Below are positions 23,872-32,228 of a stretch of 64,000 bases of DNA, piece after piece. The notes under the pieces were generated by a model. The model was given only the letters and a program-made list of their open reading frames with translations, was not told where the DNA came from and did not search any database. The first letter of the stretch is position 1, and each line of letters starts with the position of its first letter. The DNA lies in contig JAWODJ010000075.1 of assembly GCA_046483315.1 (NCBI GenBank), positions 1 through 64,000 of the forward strand, given 5' to 3'. A program made the position numbers and the translations under genes. Origin of the DNA: PXAP01 sp046483315 (GTDB lineage Bacteria > Bacteroidota > Bacteroidia > Bacteroidales > PUMT01).

Positions 23872-25032
23872 ATGCCGGACAGTCTTCTGATCAAAAACGC
23901 TTCTTTATACGATACGCATGACACAACCCGCTATGATATTCTCCTTGACGGCGGAAAAATAGTCAGACTGAAACCGTCAGGAGAAATACGACAATCAGGT
24001 GCTGCTTTAAATGCTGAGGGACTGGTTGCTGTTCCGGGATTTATTGACATTCATATCCATGGAGCCGGAGGTGCTGACAGCCTGGACGGAACAGCAGAAG
24101 CACTTGAAACAATTTCCCGTGCCCTGGCAAGAACAGGCACCACATCTTTTCTGAGCACTATGGTGGTAAAACCGGGTAAAGTTAACTTCCATCTTCAGAT
24201 TGCGGGGCAGTACACAGGAAAAGATCTCGGAGGAGCAGAACTGCTTGGTATTTATGTTGAAGGCCCTTTTATAAATAATGCAAAACGGGGAGGTATCCTT
24301 TCTGATTGTATAACCATGCCCTCACCTGAACTTCTGGACAGAATAATTACAGAAGCAGGGGGTGCTATTAAAATAATGTGCCTGGCCCCGGAGATTCCCG
24401 GCAATGAAGATATTATCAGACGTCTGGCAAAATACGGGGTAATAGCTGCTTTTGGTCATTCCGATGCAGGATATGAGGAGACTGTAAGGGGTTTTGATAC
24501 CGGCATCAGCCATGTAACACATCTGTTTAATGCCATGCGCCCGCTGCACCACAGAAATCCCGGACCACTGGCAGCAATATTTGAACATCCTGATGTAAGC
24601 ATTGAACTGATAAGTGATTCACACCACGTACATCCAAGCCTTATAAAAATGACATGGAAACTTTCCGCCAAAAACAATGTAGTCTGCATAACTGACGGTA
24701 TAAGCGGTATGGGACTTCCCGAGGGAATATATGAATACAATAACAAAAAATACAGATCAGAAAATGGACTGGCAAGGTACCTTGACGGGACACTGATAGG
24801 ATCAACAATGAGCCTGGGCAATATAGCAAAAAACTTTATGACCTTTACAGGTGCAGACTTCAGCCAGGCAGTTGATGCTGTAACTATCAATCCTGCCCGT
24901 ATAATTGGTGTCGACCACCGTAAGGGAAGCATTGAACCGGGCAAAGATGCAGATATTGTTCTGACAGATAATAATTTTAATATTCATTACACGATAATAG
25001 CAGGCAGAACTGTATATCAAAAACAATCCTGA
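23872..25032 (+). CDS. nagA: N-acetylglucosamine-6-phosphate deacetylase
   Basis: NagA removes the acetyl group from GlcNAc-6-P, giving glucosamine-6-P. Metal-binding and substrate motifs are in place: GFIDIHIHGAGG near residue 60, EGPFINNAKRGG near 130, AFGHSDA near 195, VTHLFNAMRP near 216, and ITDGISGMGLPEG near 276. TTG at 23866 is open, but ATG 23872 (MPDSLLIKNASLYD) is the natural start. It is followed 15 bases later by a solute symporter, so uptake and first-step catabolism of an amino sugar are probably linked. Length (387 aa) is normal. Confidence 0.95.
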   Translation: MPDSLLIKNASLYDTHDTTRYDILLDGGKIVRLKPSGEIRQSGAALNAEGLVAVPGFIDIHIHGAGGADSLDGTAEALETISRALARTGTTSFLSTMVVKPGKVNFHLQIAGQYTGKDLGGAELLGIYVEGPFINNAKRGGILSDCITMPSPELLDRIITEAGGAIKIMCLAPEIPGNEDIIRRLAKYGVIAAFGHSDAGYEETVRGFDTGISHVTHLFNAMRPLHHRNPGPLAAIFEHPDVSIELISDSHHVHPSLIKMTWKLSAKNNVVCITDGISGMGLPEGIYEYNNKKYRSENGLARYLDGTLIGSTMSLGNIAKNFMTFTGADFSQAVDAVTINPARIIGVDHRKGSIEPGKDADIVLTDNNFNIHYTIIAGRTVYQKQS

Positions 25033-25047
25033 TAACCTATCCCCTGA

Positions 25048-26550
25048 ATGCATTTTACTTACCTGGATACCATCATACTTATTGCATACATTGCAGGCAT
25101 AACCTGGTTTGGAATTAAAATAGCCGGTAAACAGGCTTCATCCAGAGATTATTTTCTTGGAGGAAGAAAAATTCCATGGTGGGCCGTTTGTTTTGCAATA
25201 GTGGCAACAGAAACCAGCACACTTACATTTATCAGTATTCCCGGACTGGCTTACCTGACAAACCTGAATTTTCTTCAGCTGACCATAGGGTATTTCCTGG
25301 GAAGACTGATCGTTGCACTTGTAATTCTTCCCTCTTACTTTAAGGGAGAGCTTGGTACTGCCTATACTTTTCTTGCAAACAGGTTTGGAATTCCTATGAA
25401 AAACCTTGCATCCGGTGTATTTATGCTGACAAGGCTGGCCGCAGATGGTGTCAGACTGTTTGCCACTGCCATTCCTCTTGCTCTAATACTTCAGGGAACC
25501 TTTATTGCATCAAATCTTTCAACGGACTGGATATATATTGGCTCAATTCTGATAATCGCTATGGTTTCATTGAGTTACACATATGTCGGTGGATTAAGGG
25601 CTGTTGTGTGGATGGATGTGGTACAGCTGTTTATTTATTTTGCAGGTGCCATCGCCGCTATCATTATAGTAGGCGGAGATCTGAGCGGCGGTATTGCAGG
25701 CGGTATAGCAAAAGCATCAGAAGCCGGCAAATTTGAATTGTTCAGATTTTCTTTTGAGGGCGGACTGAAGGGGTTTTTCTCAACTCCCTATACATTGATT
25801 GCCAGCGTTATCGGAGGAGCTTTTCTTTCAATGGCATCCCACGGCATTGACCAGCTTATAATTCAGCGCCTGCTTGCTGCGGGTTCATTGTCAGCAAGCC
25901 GCAAAGCACTGGTAACCACCGGAGGTATCATTATAGTGCAATTCGCACTTTTTCTTTTCCTGGGCAGTATGTTGTTTGTTTTCTATGGCGGAGCCTCAAT
26001 ACCTTCAGATGAAGTATTCCCCAGGTTCATAATAGAAGAGATGCCTTCGGGACTGACCGGGCTGATCATTGCAGCTCTTTTTGCTGCTGCAATGTCAACA
26101 CTTTCAAGTTCCATTACCGCACTCGGATCGGCTACCATGTATGATTATATTGTACCCTATTATAAAAGACTGAGTCCCGTTAATGAGATCGCAATATCGA
26201 GGTTTATTACCCTGATATGGTGTCTGCTTCTGGTTGGATCAGCTATATTTTTTATGCAAAGCTCCCGCGTAGTTGTTGAGCTGGCCCTGTCAATTGCATC
26301 CTTTACCTACGGGGGATTGCTGGGAACATTCTTCCTGGGGGTTCTTTTTAAAAAACCGGGAATCAGGCAGGCTGTACCTGCCTTCCTGGCTGGCATAGCG
26401 GTAATGATATACGTTATCCTGTTCACATCGGTTGCTTGGACATGGTACACACTCATTGGTGCCGCAGTAACTGTTGGCAGCGGACTGGTCTTGACCGCGA
26501 TATGGAAAGGAGCCCGTCAACAGGACCAGGAAGGTTCTGTTAGAGAATAA
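25048..26550 (+). CDS. Sodium:solute symporter (SSS family)
   Basis: The 500-residue membrane protein has about 13 hydrophobic segments with the SSS opening YIAGITWFGIKIAGKQASSRDYFLGGRKIPWWAV and the central motif GIDQLIIQRLLAAGS. Such transporters use the sodium gradient to import sugars, sialic acid, amino acids or similar. Directly after nagA, an amino sugar such as N-acetylglucosamine (or a related N-acetylated substrate) is the natural guess; the substrate is inferred from context only. It converges with fabG after 18 bases. Confidence 0.9.
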   Translation: MHFTYLDTIILIAYIAGITWFGIKIAGKQASSRDYFLGGRKIPWWAVCFAIVATETSTLTFISIPGLAYLTNLNFLQLTIGYFLGRLIVALVILPSYFKGELGTAYTFLANRFGIPMKNLASGVFMLTRLAADGVRLFATAIPLALILQGTFIASNLSTDWIYIGSILIIAMVSLSYTYVGGLRAVVWMDVVQLFIYFAGAIAAIIIVGGDLSGGIAGGIAKASEAGKFELFRFSFEGGLKGFFSTPYTLIASVIGGAFLSMASHGIDQLIIQRLLAAGSLSASRKALVTTGGIIIVQFALFLFLGSMLFVFYGGASIPSDEVFPRFIIEEMPSGLTGLIIAALFAAAMSTLSSSITALGSATMYDYIVPYYKRLSPVNEIAISRFITLIWCLLLVGSAIFFMQSSRVVVELALSIASFTYGGLLGTFFLGVLFKKPGIRQAVPAFLAGIAVMIYVILFTSVAWTWYTLIGAAVTVGSGLVLTAIWKGARQQDQEGSVRE

Positions 26551-26568
26551 AAAATTAGGAATGTATGA

Positions 26569-27309
26569 TCAGGTTTTCATTCCTCCGCAAACACTGATAA
26601 CCTGGCCGCTGATATATGATGAAAGATCTGATGCCAAAAACAGGGTTACATTGGCAACATCTTCAGGAGTTCCGCCCCTTCTGAGCGGTATGCCCTGAAT
26701 CCATTCTTTCCTGACATCTTCGGGAAGAGTTGCAGTCATATCTGTCATTATAAATCCCGGAGCTATTGCATTGCAACGTATGTTTCTGGCTCCTAGCTCC
26801 CTGGCAACTGATTTTGTAAAACCCAGTATGCCGGCTTTTGATGCAGAATAATTTGACTGGCCGGCATTTCCGCTTACACCAACCACCGAACTCATATTGA
26901 TTATTGACCCTGAACGCTGCTTAAGCATATACTTCTGAACGGCCTTTGTAAAATTGAATACTGACTTAAGGTTGACATTTATCACTGCATCCCATTGTTC
27001 CTCAGTCATTCTCATTAAAAGGGTATCTTTGGTTATACCGGCATTGTTAACCAGAATATCGATGCTTCCGAATTCTTTTGCTATCATGTCAACAGTTTTT
27101 TCAGTTTCATCAAACTTTGCAGCATTGGAAGCATATCCCTTTGCCCTGACACCAGTTCCTGAAATCTCTTTTTCAACAGATCTGGCCTGGTCATCATAGG
27201 CAAGATCTGTAAATGCTATATTTGCTCCATGATTTGCAAGGGTAATGGCAATGGCCTTACCGATGCCCCGGCTGGCACCGGTTATCAAAGCATTCTTTCC
27301 TTCAAGCAT
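26569..27309 (-). CDS. fabG: 3-oxoacyl-ACP reductase (FabG)
   Basis: This short-chain dehydrogenase has the Rossmann motif TGASRGIGKAIA (residues 9-20), NNAG near residue 86, catalytic S-YxxxK (S138 with YSASK near 151) and the C-terminal SGQVISVCGG. FabG reduces 3-oxoacyl-ACP with NADPH in fatty-acid synthesis. ATG 27309 or 27315. It is a single-gene unit with an exact Bacteroidota promoter just upstream, as expected for a constantly needed enzyme. Confidence 0.93.
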   Translation of the reverse strand: MLEGKNALITGASRGIGKAIAITLANHGANIAFTDLAYDDQARSVEKEISGTGVRAKGYASNAAKFDETEKTVDMIAKEFGSIDILVNNAGITKDTLLMRMTEEQWDAVINVNLKSVFNFTKAVQKYMLKQRSGSIINMSSVVGVSGNAGQSNYSASKAGILGFTKSVARELGARNIRCNAIAPGFIMTDMTATLPEDVRKEWIQGIPLRRGGTPEDVANVTLFLASDLSSYISGQVISVCGGMKT

Positions 27310-27315
27310 CTTCAT

Positions 27316-27612
27316 ATAATTTAAGTTTTAGTTTAAAACACAAATTAAACAAATATATTTATCCTGCAAGAAGAGTCAAAGTTTTGTTTAATAAAGTAAC
27401 AAAATTCTGACTTACAGCAGGAACTATAACTGACTAATGCAATCAGGTGCAGTATATAAAAATGATACTTTTAAAGCCTTTATTCAAATAAAAAAGCTAA
27501 TGGGGTAAATTGATACATTTAAATACATGAAATTGCCCCGGGGCCTTAAAAAAGCATTATTTAAGGCTGCATTTACAATCTATTATAAGTTTTGATAAAA
27601 AAGCCTTAATTC
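27316..27612. other. Spacer between pyrD and fabG
   Basis: Apart from the fabG promoter at its left end (27350-27380) I see no gene, RNA or strong hairpin. It lies between the pyrD stop and the fabG start, both on the minus strand. Confidence 0.5.
27350..27380 (-). promoter_or_regulatory. Exact Bacteroidota promoter for fabG
   Basis: On the minus strand TTTG (27380-27377), exactly 19 bases, then TATATTTG (27357-27350) matches the TTTG-N19-TAnnTTTG consensus at every fixed base. It lies 35-41 bases upstream of the fabG start. Confidence 0.85.
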
Positions 27613-28671
27613 TTATTCCAGGCGCTGCTCCTGCATTTTATTTGAAATAACTTTCTTGTTGATTCTTTTAACAATCGACGGTCCTTCATAAATAAACCCG
27701 GTGTAAATTTGCACAAGACTTGCACCTGCCCTGAGTTTTTCAATAGCATCATCAGGCTCCATAATGCCGCCTGCAGCCACTACAGGAATCCGGCCCTCAG
27801 ATTTTTTTACAAGATACCTTATTACCTCGGTTGACCGATCTCTCAATGGAAGACCGCTGAGTCCACCGTTACCGATTTTACTTATTCTCTCACCTGAAGA
27901 AATAAGATTTTCCCTTTTTACCGTGGTATTTGTAGCTACAAAACCATCTATACCGGTTTTTAATGCAATATCAACAACTTCATCCAGCTCTCCATAATTA
28001 AGATCAGGTGATATTTTAAGCAAAATTGGCTTCTCCGAACCTTTTTTTAATGATAATTGTTTCAAAATATTCAGTATCCCGGTCAGCATATCATAGTCCT
28101 GGAGTTCTTTAATATCGCCGACATTGGGACAGCTGATATTTACAACAAAGTAATCCACAACCTCATGTAAAACATTAAAACAATAAACATAATCATCAAT
28201 AGCTCTGTTATTTGGAGTATCTGTATTTTTACCAATATTGCCTCCAATAATGACTCCGGATTTTCTTTTTTTGAGGTTTATGGCAATCCTGTCTGCACCA
28301 ATATTGTTTATACCCATCCTGTTTATCAATGCTTTATCCCGGGGTAATCTAAAAGATCTGGGACGAGGATTTCCCGGTTGTCCTTTGGGAGTGACAGTTC
28401 CAATTTCTATAAACGAAAATCCAAATTCAGATAATTCATTATATAACAAGGCATTCTTGTCAAAACCGGCAGCCAGCCCGACCGGATTTTTAAATTTTAT
28501 TCCGAAAACTTCCCTTTCCAGTTCATCATGGGAAAAACAATAAATTTTTCTTATCAACTTTTTAAAAGGAGGAATACGCAGGGAGATATTCAGAAAAAAT
28601 ACAACAAATCGATGTACAAACTCGGGATCGAACAAAAACAGAAGGGGACGGATAAATCCACGGTACAACAT
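27613..28671 (-). CDS. pyrD: Quinone-dependent dihydroorotate dehydrogenase (class 2)
   Basis: This flavoprotein oxidises dihydroorotate to orotate in pyrimidine synthesis and passes electrons to membrane quinone. Seen: PVGLAAGFDKNA (FMN loop), IGTVTPKGQPGNPRPRSFRLP, VVNISCPNVGD with the catalytic serine typical of class 2, and GNGGLSGLPLRDRSTEV. The N-terminal hydrophobic 40 residues mark the quinone-linked class. It is preceded by a 13-bp palindrome (28731-28743) that resembles the sites near the XRE regulator gene. Confidence 0.94.
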   Translation of the reverse strand: MLYRGFIRPLLFLFDPEFVHRFVVFFLNISLRIPPFKKLIRKIYCFSHDELEREVFGIKFKNPVGLAAGFDKNALLYNELSEFGFSFIEIGTVTPKGQPGNPRPRSFRLPRDKALINRMGINNIGADRIAINLKKRKSGVIIGGNIGKNTDTPNNRAIDDYVYCFNVLHEVVDYFVVNISCPNVGDIKELQDYDMLTGILNILKQLSLKKGSEKPILLKISPDLNYGELDEVVDIALKTGIDGFVATNTTVKRENLISSGERISKIGNGGLSGLPLRDRSTEVIRYLVKKSEGRIPVVAAGGIMEPDDAIEKLRAGASLVQIYTGFIYEGPSIVKRINKKVISNKMQEQRLE

Positions 28672-28730
28672 TTTCCGCTCAATATAATAAAAGTTTATCT
28701 GATCAGCTATTTTATGTTCCTTTTTAGCTG

Positions 28731-28743
28731 TTTACAATGTAAA
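28731..28743. promoter_or_regulatory. Palindrome TTTACA-A-TGTAAA between pyrD and the XRE gene
   Basis: A perfect 13-bp palindrome with arms TTTACA/TGTAAA and one central base lies 60 bases upstream of pyrD. It shares the TACA...TGTA half-sites of the three sites upstream of the XRE gene, but with a one-base spacer, so linkage to the same regulator is only suggested. Confidence 0.35.
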
Positions 28744-28780
28744 GATACCGGAAATTCCATGCATTATCAATTTATAAAAT

Positions 28781-29290
28781 TTATTCTTCGGGAAAATATT
28801 CAGTAAAACTTTTATCGGTATAGAGGATTATAATTTTCTGAATTGATTTTTGTTTATTTACATTATTAACCTCTGCTTCATTACCTGTTTTACTTTTGTA
28901 ATTCTGACCATCTATGTTCTTATTTACATTTGTAAACTCATTTTCATGTTTTTCTGAATCTGCAATATCTTCTTCAGAATCATTATATTCAGTATTTTGT
29001 TCAGATAATTTTTCACCAGTATGTTCAGCAGGTTGCGAAGCATTGAAATCTTCTCCGAAAAGATCACCCTGTCTGATATCAGCTTTATACATGCTCCCCT
29101 TTCCTGTTATAAGCCAATCAGCATTAAGGGAGGGATAACCGGTAAGTATTTTTTGTATGAAGTCAAATCCCGGTTTGTTCCTTCCTGATAATATATGCGA
29201 AACATTAGATGGTTGTACACCAATGGTTTCAGCAAATCTGGCATACGACAACTGTTCCTTGTTTAAAAACTTAAGTAATCTGTCTCTCAT
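28781..29290 (-). CDS. XRE-family helix-turn-helix transcriptional regulator
   Basis: Residues 1-65 form an HTH_3-type domain (LSYARFAETIGVQPSNVSHILSGRNKPGFDFIQKIL), the middle (75-150) is acidic and low in complexity, and the C-terminal KIIILYTDKSFTEYFPEE is a small beta-strand segment common in Bacteroidota XRE proteins. The DNA it binds is not known; three TACAnnTGTA palindromes lie just upstream of it, two within 80 bases of the start, which points to autoregulation. Cytoplasmic. Confidence in the family is high and in the target low. Confidence 0.85.
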   Translation of the reverse strand: MRDRLLKFLNKEQLSYARFAETIGVQPSNVSHILSGRNKPGFDFIQKILTGYPSLNADWLITGKGSMYKADIRQGDLFGEDFNASQPAEHTGEKLSEQNTEYNDSEEDIADSEKHENEFTNVNKNIDGQNYKSKTGNEAEVNNVNKQKSIQKIIILYTDKSFTEYFPEE

Positions 29291-29311
29291 AGATGTTTTA
29301 AAATCTTATTA

Positions 29312-29368
29312 TACAAATGTAATAATTCTGTTATTTACTATTGTAACTTTTTGTTAAATACATTTGTA
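29312..29368. promoter_or_regulatory. Two TACAnnTGTA palindromes at the XRE promoter
   Basis: TACAAATGTA (29312-29321) and TACATTTGTA (29359-29368) are reverse complements of each other and each is itself a TACA-N2-TGTA palindrome. They flank the -10 to -60 region of the XRE gene, whose start is at 29290. An exact -7 element TACATTTG overlaps the first site on the minus strand, so a bound regulator would block the promoter. Confidence 0.55.
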
Positions 29369-29478
29369 TTTATTGATTTTTATGAAACAATGGCCAGGTG
29401 GTAATTTATGTAATAATTCATCTAATTGTATTTCAATATTTTATGAAAATATCGTTATTGGTTTATTTTATTAAATAA

Positions 29479-29500
29479 TTGTTATACAGTATTATAACAA
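29479..29500. promoter_or_regulatory. Perfect 8-bp inverted repeat upstream of nagB-like gene
   Basis: TTGTTATA (29479-29486) and TATAACAA (29493-29500) are perfect inverted arms with six bases between. It differs from the TACA sites, so it may be an operator for another regulator or part of the nagB control region. Confidence 0.35.
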
Positions 29501-29591
29501 AAAAGTATTTAATAACTAATTTAATACTTTAAATAAAAAATATAATTTACTGGTTATTAAAATATTATATTCGTTAAGGCTACATTTTAAT

Positions 29592-29601
29592 TACATATGT
29601 A
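29592..29601. promoter_or_regulatory. Third TACAnnTGTA palindrome
   Basis: TACATATGTA (29592-29601), itself a full 10-bp palindrome, lies in the same spacer 224 bases from the second site and 269 bases before the nagB-like start. A fourth copy of the motif (TACATTTGTA, 28925-28934) lies inside the XRE gene. Confidence 0.4.
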
Positions 29602-29789
29602 ATTAACAATTGCTTATTTATTAAATTAATACTTTATATAAAATGATTAAATTGCTGGTTAATTGTACATAAACTAGTAGTAATATTTATAATATTTGAT
29701 ATGAATATCGTCAGTTATTGATATAAATTCATTGCCATAAACTATAGAATTTATAAATAAAATGTTTTCTTAAAATAGCGATATATATA

Positions 29790-29797
29790 TATTTTTG
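29790..29797 (+). promoter_or_regulatory. Possible -7 element for nagB-like gene
   Basis: TATTTTTG fits TAnnTTTG and lies about 73 bases before the nagB-like start; a clear -33 TTTG is not seen at the right distance. The call is uncertain in such AT-rich DNA. Confidence 0.35.
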
Positions 29798-29829
29798 TTC
29801 TAAAATAGTTAATTTCATGCCTTCTTAAA

Positions 29830-29860
29830 AAGTTTGTATTATTACTCCCATTTTGCGCAC
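29830..29860 (+). repeat. Diverged third relative of the right-boundary repeat
   Basis: AAGTTTGTATTATTACTCCC followed by ATTTTGCGCAC resembles AAGTTTATTATCACACCC followed by ATTTTGCTTAC at 2187-2215. The match is short and AT-rich, so it may be chance. Confidence 0.3.
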
Positions 29861-29869
29861 TAACCTATA

Positions 29870-32203
29870 ATGATAATGGAGAACACTAAATTTTCAGCCG
29901 TCGAACAGAATTTTTTTAAACAAAGCAGGATTAAAAATATTACAACCAGGATACCCTATATTACGGTAGACAATTTTCCCAAACTCGGTCTTTTTGCGGC
30001 TTTAAGATTTATCGAATGGGTTTCAGAAAACCCGGACGGGGTAATAAGTCTTCCTACGGGTAAAACACCGGAATATTTTATCAAGTGGACCAAAAGGATA
30101 GTTGACAACTGGCAAGATGATGAGATCAAAACACTCAGGAAGAATTACGGACTGAATACAAAGAAAAAGCCTGAGTTCAGTAACCTTCAGTTCGTACAGA
30201 TCGATGAATTCTATCCAATTAGTTCCAAACAGCACAATAGTTTTTATCATTATGTAAATGAGTATTATATAAAGGGATTTGGCCTGGATCCGAATAATGC
30301 TCTGCTTATAAACTCAGATAAAATAACTCTTCCGGAAGGCAAGCATTTCTCAGAAGTCTTTCCTGATAACAATGTTGATCTTTCTCTCAGATACCGGGAA
30401 GCAAAATCTTCGTTTGAACTGCTTCAGCAAAAAGCTGTTTTTGCCATTGACGACTGGTGTACCAGATATGAAATGGCTATACGTGAAAAAGGAGGGATAG
30501 GATTTTTTCTTGGCGGAATAGGACCTGACGGACATATTGCATTCAATACCCGGGGAACGGATCACCATTCAACGACCAGGCTGACTGCTACAAATTTTGA
30601 AACTCAGGCGGTTGCCGCCGGCGACCTGGGTGGAATTGAAATATCGAGAAACCGGCTGGTAATAACTATCGGACTCCAGACAATTACATATAATCCCGAT
30701 AATGTGGCAATTGTTTTTGCTGCCGGAGAAGCCAAAGCAACGGTAGTGAGGGATGCCCTTGAAGAAGAAAGGTCAAACATATATCCCGCAACTGCACTTC
30801 ATCCTCTTAAAAATTCCCGGTTCTATCTTACAGCCGGTGCAGCTTCAATGCTGGAAGACAGCATTGAACTGTTTTACAAATCAGGGAAATGGACACATGA
30901 AAAAACTGAAAGGGCAGTGACGGATCTGTGCAAAAAAATTGACAGGTACGGACATCATCTGAAAATTGACGACCTTAAAAATGATAAATATTGCAAGTTA
31001 ATCCCGGACCTCAGTGAAGAAACGGTCAAAACCGTTACAGATTCCATAATAGAGAAAATGAACAGAGGTATGGATACTGAAAATGATCAGGTATACTATC
31101 ATACCGGTCCCCATCACGATGATATTATGCTTGGAATGCTTCCTCACATACACAGATTGCTGAGAAACGAAAGCAATGAAGCCTATTTTTCTGTGCTGAC
31201 CTCAGGATTTACTGCCGTAACAAATCAGTTCCTGCGGGATGCACTTGAAGATACCAAACGTTTTTTGAACAAGGGACTTATCCAGATGGTCGAATATCCT
31301 GATTTTTTTGAAATAGGTTACAGTCTGAAATGGGATAAAGATGTGTATCATTATCTCAACAAGGTGGCATCGGGAGAACCTTTTGAAAGAAGAAGAGGAC
31401 TGGCGCACAGAATAATAAGGGCCATAGTGATTATACGCAAAATCAAAGACAGGGAAGACCTGAGGAACCAGATAGATGATATCCTGGCTATATTAAGAAG
31501 AAGCTATGACGGCGAGAAAAACCCAACGGATATTCAGACCCTTAAAGGTATGATAAGGGAATTTGAAGAAGAACTTGTGTGGGCACATTTTGGTATCCAG
31601 GTAAAAAATGTCCATCATCTCAGACTTGGATTTTATACCGGAGATGTTTTTACAGCCCAGCCTGAGAGAGACAGGGATGTAAAACCTATTCTGGAAAAAC
31701 TCAAAAAGGTCAATCCTAGTGTAATCAGTCTTGCTTTCGATCCTGAAGGAAGCGGTCCCGATACACATTATAAGGTTTTACAGGCAATTGCTGAGGCAGT
31801 CCGTCTCTGGCAGAAGGAAACAGATCTCTCCCACCTTCGCATATGGGGATACAGAAATGTCTGGTATCGCTTTCATCCTGCCGAGGCAAATGTTATTGTT
31901 CCCGTATCTCTCAACGCCATGGCAGTGCTAGAAGATTCATTTACCAATTGTTATCTCAGCCAGGTTGATGCATCCTTTCCCAGCTATCAGCATGATGGAA
32001 AATTCAGTGAGCTTACCAAAAATACCTGGGTGGACCAGCTAAAAACGATCCAGCTGCTTCTTGGCAAAAATTATTTTTACCAGAACAGCAGTCCGCGAAT
32101 AAGATCAACACACGGAATGCTCTTCTTTAAAGAGATGAGCGTTGATGAATTTCTTGCAAGCGCGAGGGAACTGGAAAAATCGATGGAGGGTGTCAGTCTC
32201 TGA
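29870..32203 (+). CDS. nagB: NagB-type glucosamine-6-phosphate deaminase fused to a PIG-L-like domain
   Basis: The N-terminal domain (residues about 30-370) is a glucosamine-6-P deaminase: ISLPTGKTPEYF, IDEFYP at 111-116 and GPDGHIAFN at 218-226 carry the phosphate-binding and catalytic residues, although the usual E after AFN is replaced by TRG. It converts GlcN-6-P to fructose-6-P and ammonia. Residues about 405-777 have HTGPHHDDIMLGMLPHI, where PHHDD corresponds to the metal-binding (P/A)HPDD motif of PIG-L/LmbE deacetylases. The 777-residue fusion is known in Bacteroidota NagB proteins. Start is ATG 29870 or 29876. No other nag gene is adjacent. Confidence 0.88.
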   Translation: MIMENTKFSAVEQNFFKQSRIKNITTRIPYITVDNFPKLGLFAALRFIEWVSENPDGVISLPTGKTPEYFIKWTKRIVDNWQDDEIKTLRKNYGLNTKKKPEFSNLQFVQIDEFYPISSKQHNSFYHYVNEYYIKGFGLDPNNALLINSDKITLPEGKHFSEVFPDNNVDLSLRYREAKSSFELLQQKAVFAIDDWCTRYEMAIREKGGIGFFLGGIGPDGHIAFNTRGTDHHSTTRLTATNFETQAVAAGDLGGIEISRNRLVITIGLQTITYNPDNVAIVFAAGEAKATVVRDALEEERSNIYPATALHPLKNSRFYLTAGAASMLEDSIELFYKSGKWTHEKTERAVTDLCKKIDRYGHHLKIDDLKNDKYCKLIPDLSEETVKTVTDSIIEKMNRGMDTENDQVYYHTGPHHDDIMLGMLPHIHRLLRNESNEAYFSVLTSGFTAVTNQFLRDALEDTKRFLNKGLIQMVEYPDFFEIGYSLKWDKDVYHYLNKVASGEPFERRRGLAHRIIRAIVIIRKIKDREDLRNQIDDILAILRRSYDGEKNPTDIQTLKGMIREFEEELVWAHFGIQVKNVHHLRLGFYTGDVFTAQPERDRDVKPILEKLKKVNPSVISLAFDPEGSGPDTHYKVLQAIAEAVRLWQKETDLSHLRIWGYRNVWYRFHPAEANVIVPVSLNAMAVLEDSFTNCYLSQVDASFPSYQHDGKFSELTKNTWVDQLKTIQLLLGKNYFYQNSSPRIRSTHGMLFFKEMSVDEFLASARELEKSMEGVSL

Positions 32204-32228
32204 AAATGCTGAGATTCTTTTACTCCTG

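Larger units (their letters stand above)
29291..29869. other. 579-base AT-rich spacer between XRE regulator and nagB-like gene
   Basis: This spacer is strongly AT-rich and structured. It contains TACAAATGTA (29312-29321), TACATTTGTA (29359-29368) and TACATATGTA (29592-29601), the perfect inverted repeat TTGTTATA/TATAACAA with a 6-base spacer (29479-29500), a degenerate 42-base direct repeat (29518-29559 and 29623-29664), and a boundary-repeat-like stretch at 29830-29860. No gene is supported. Confidence 0.6.
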
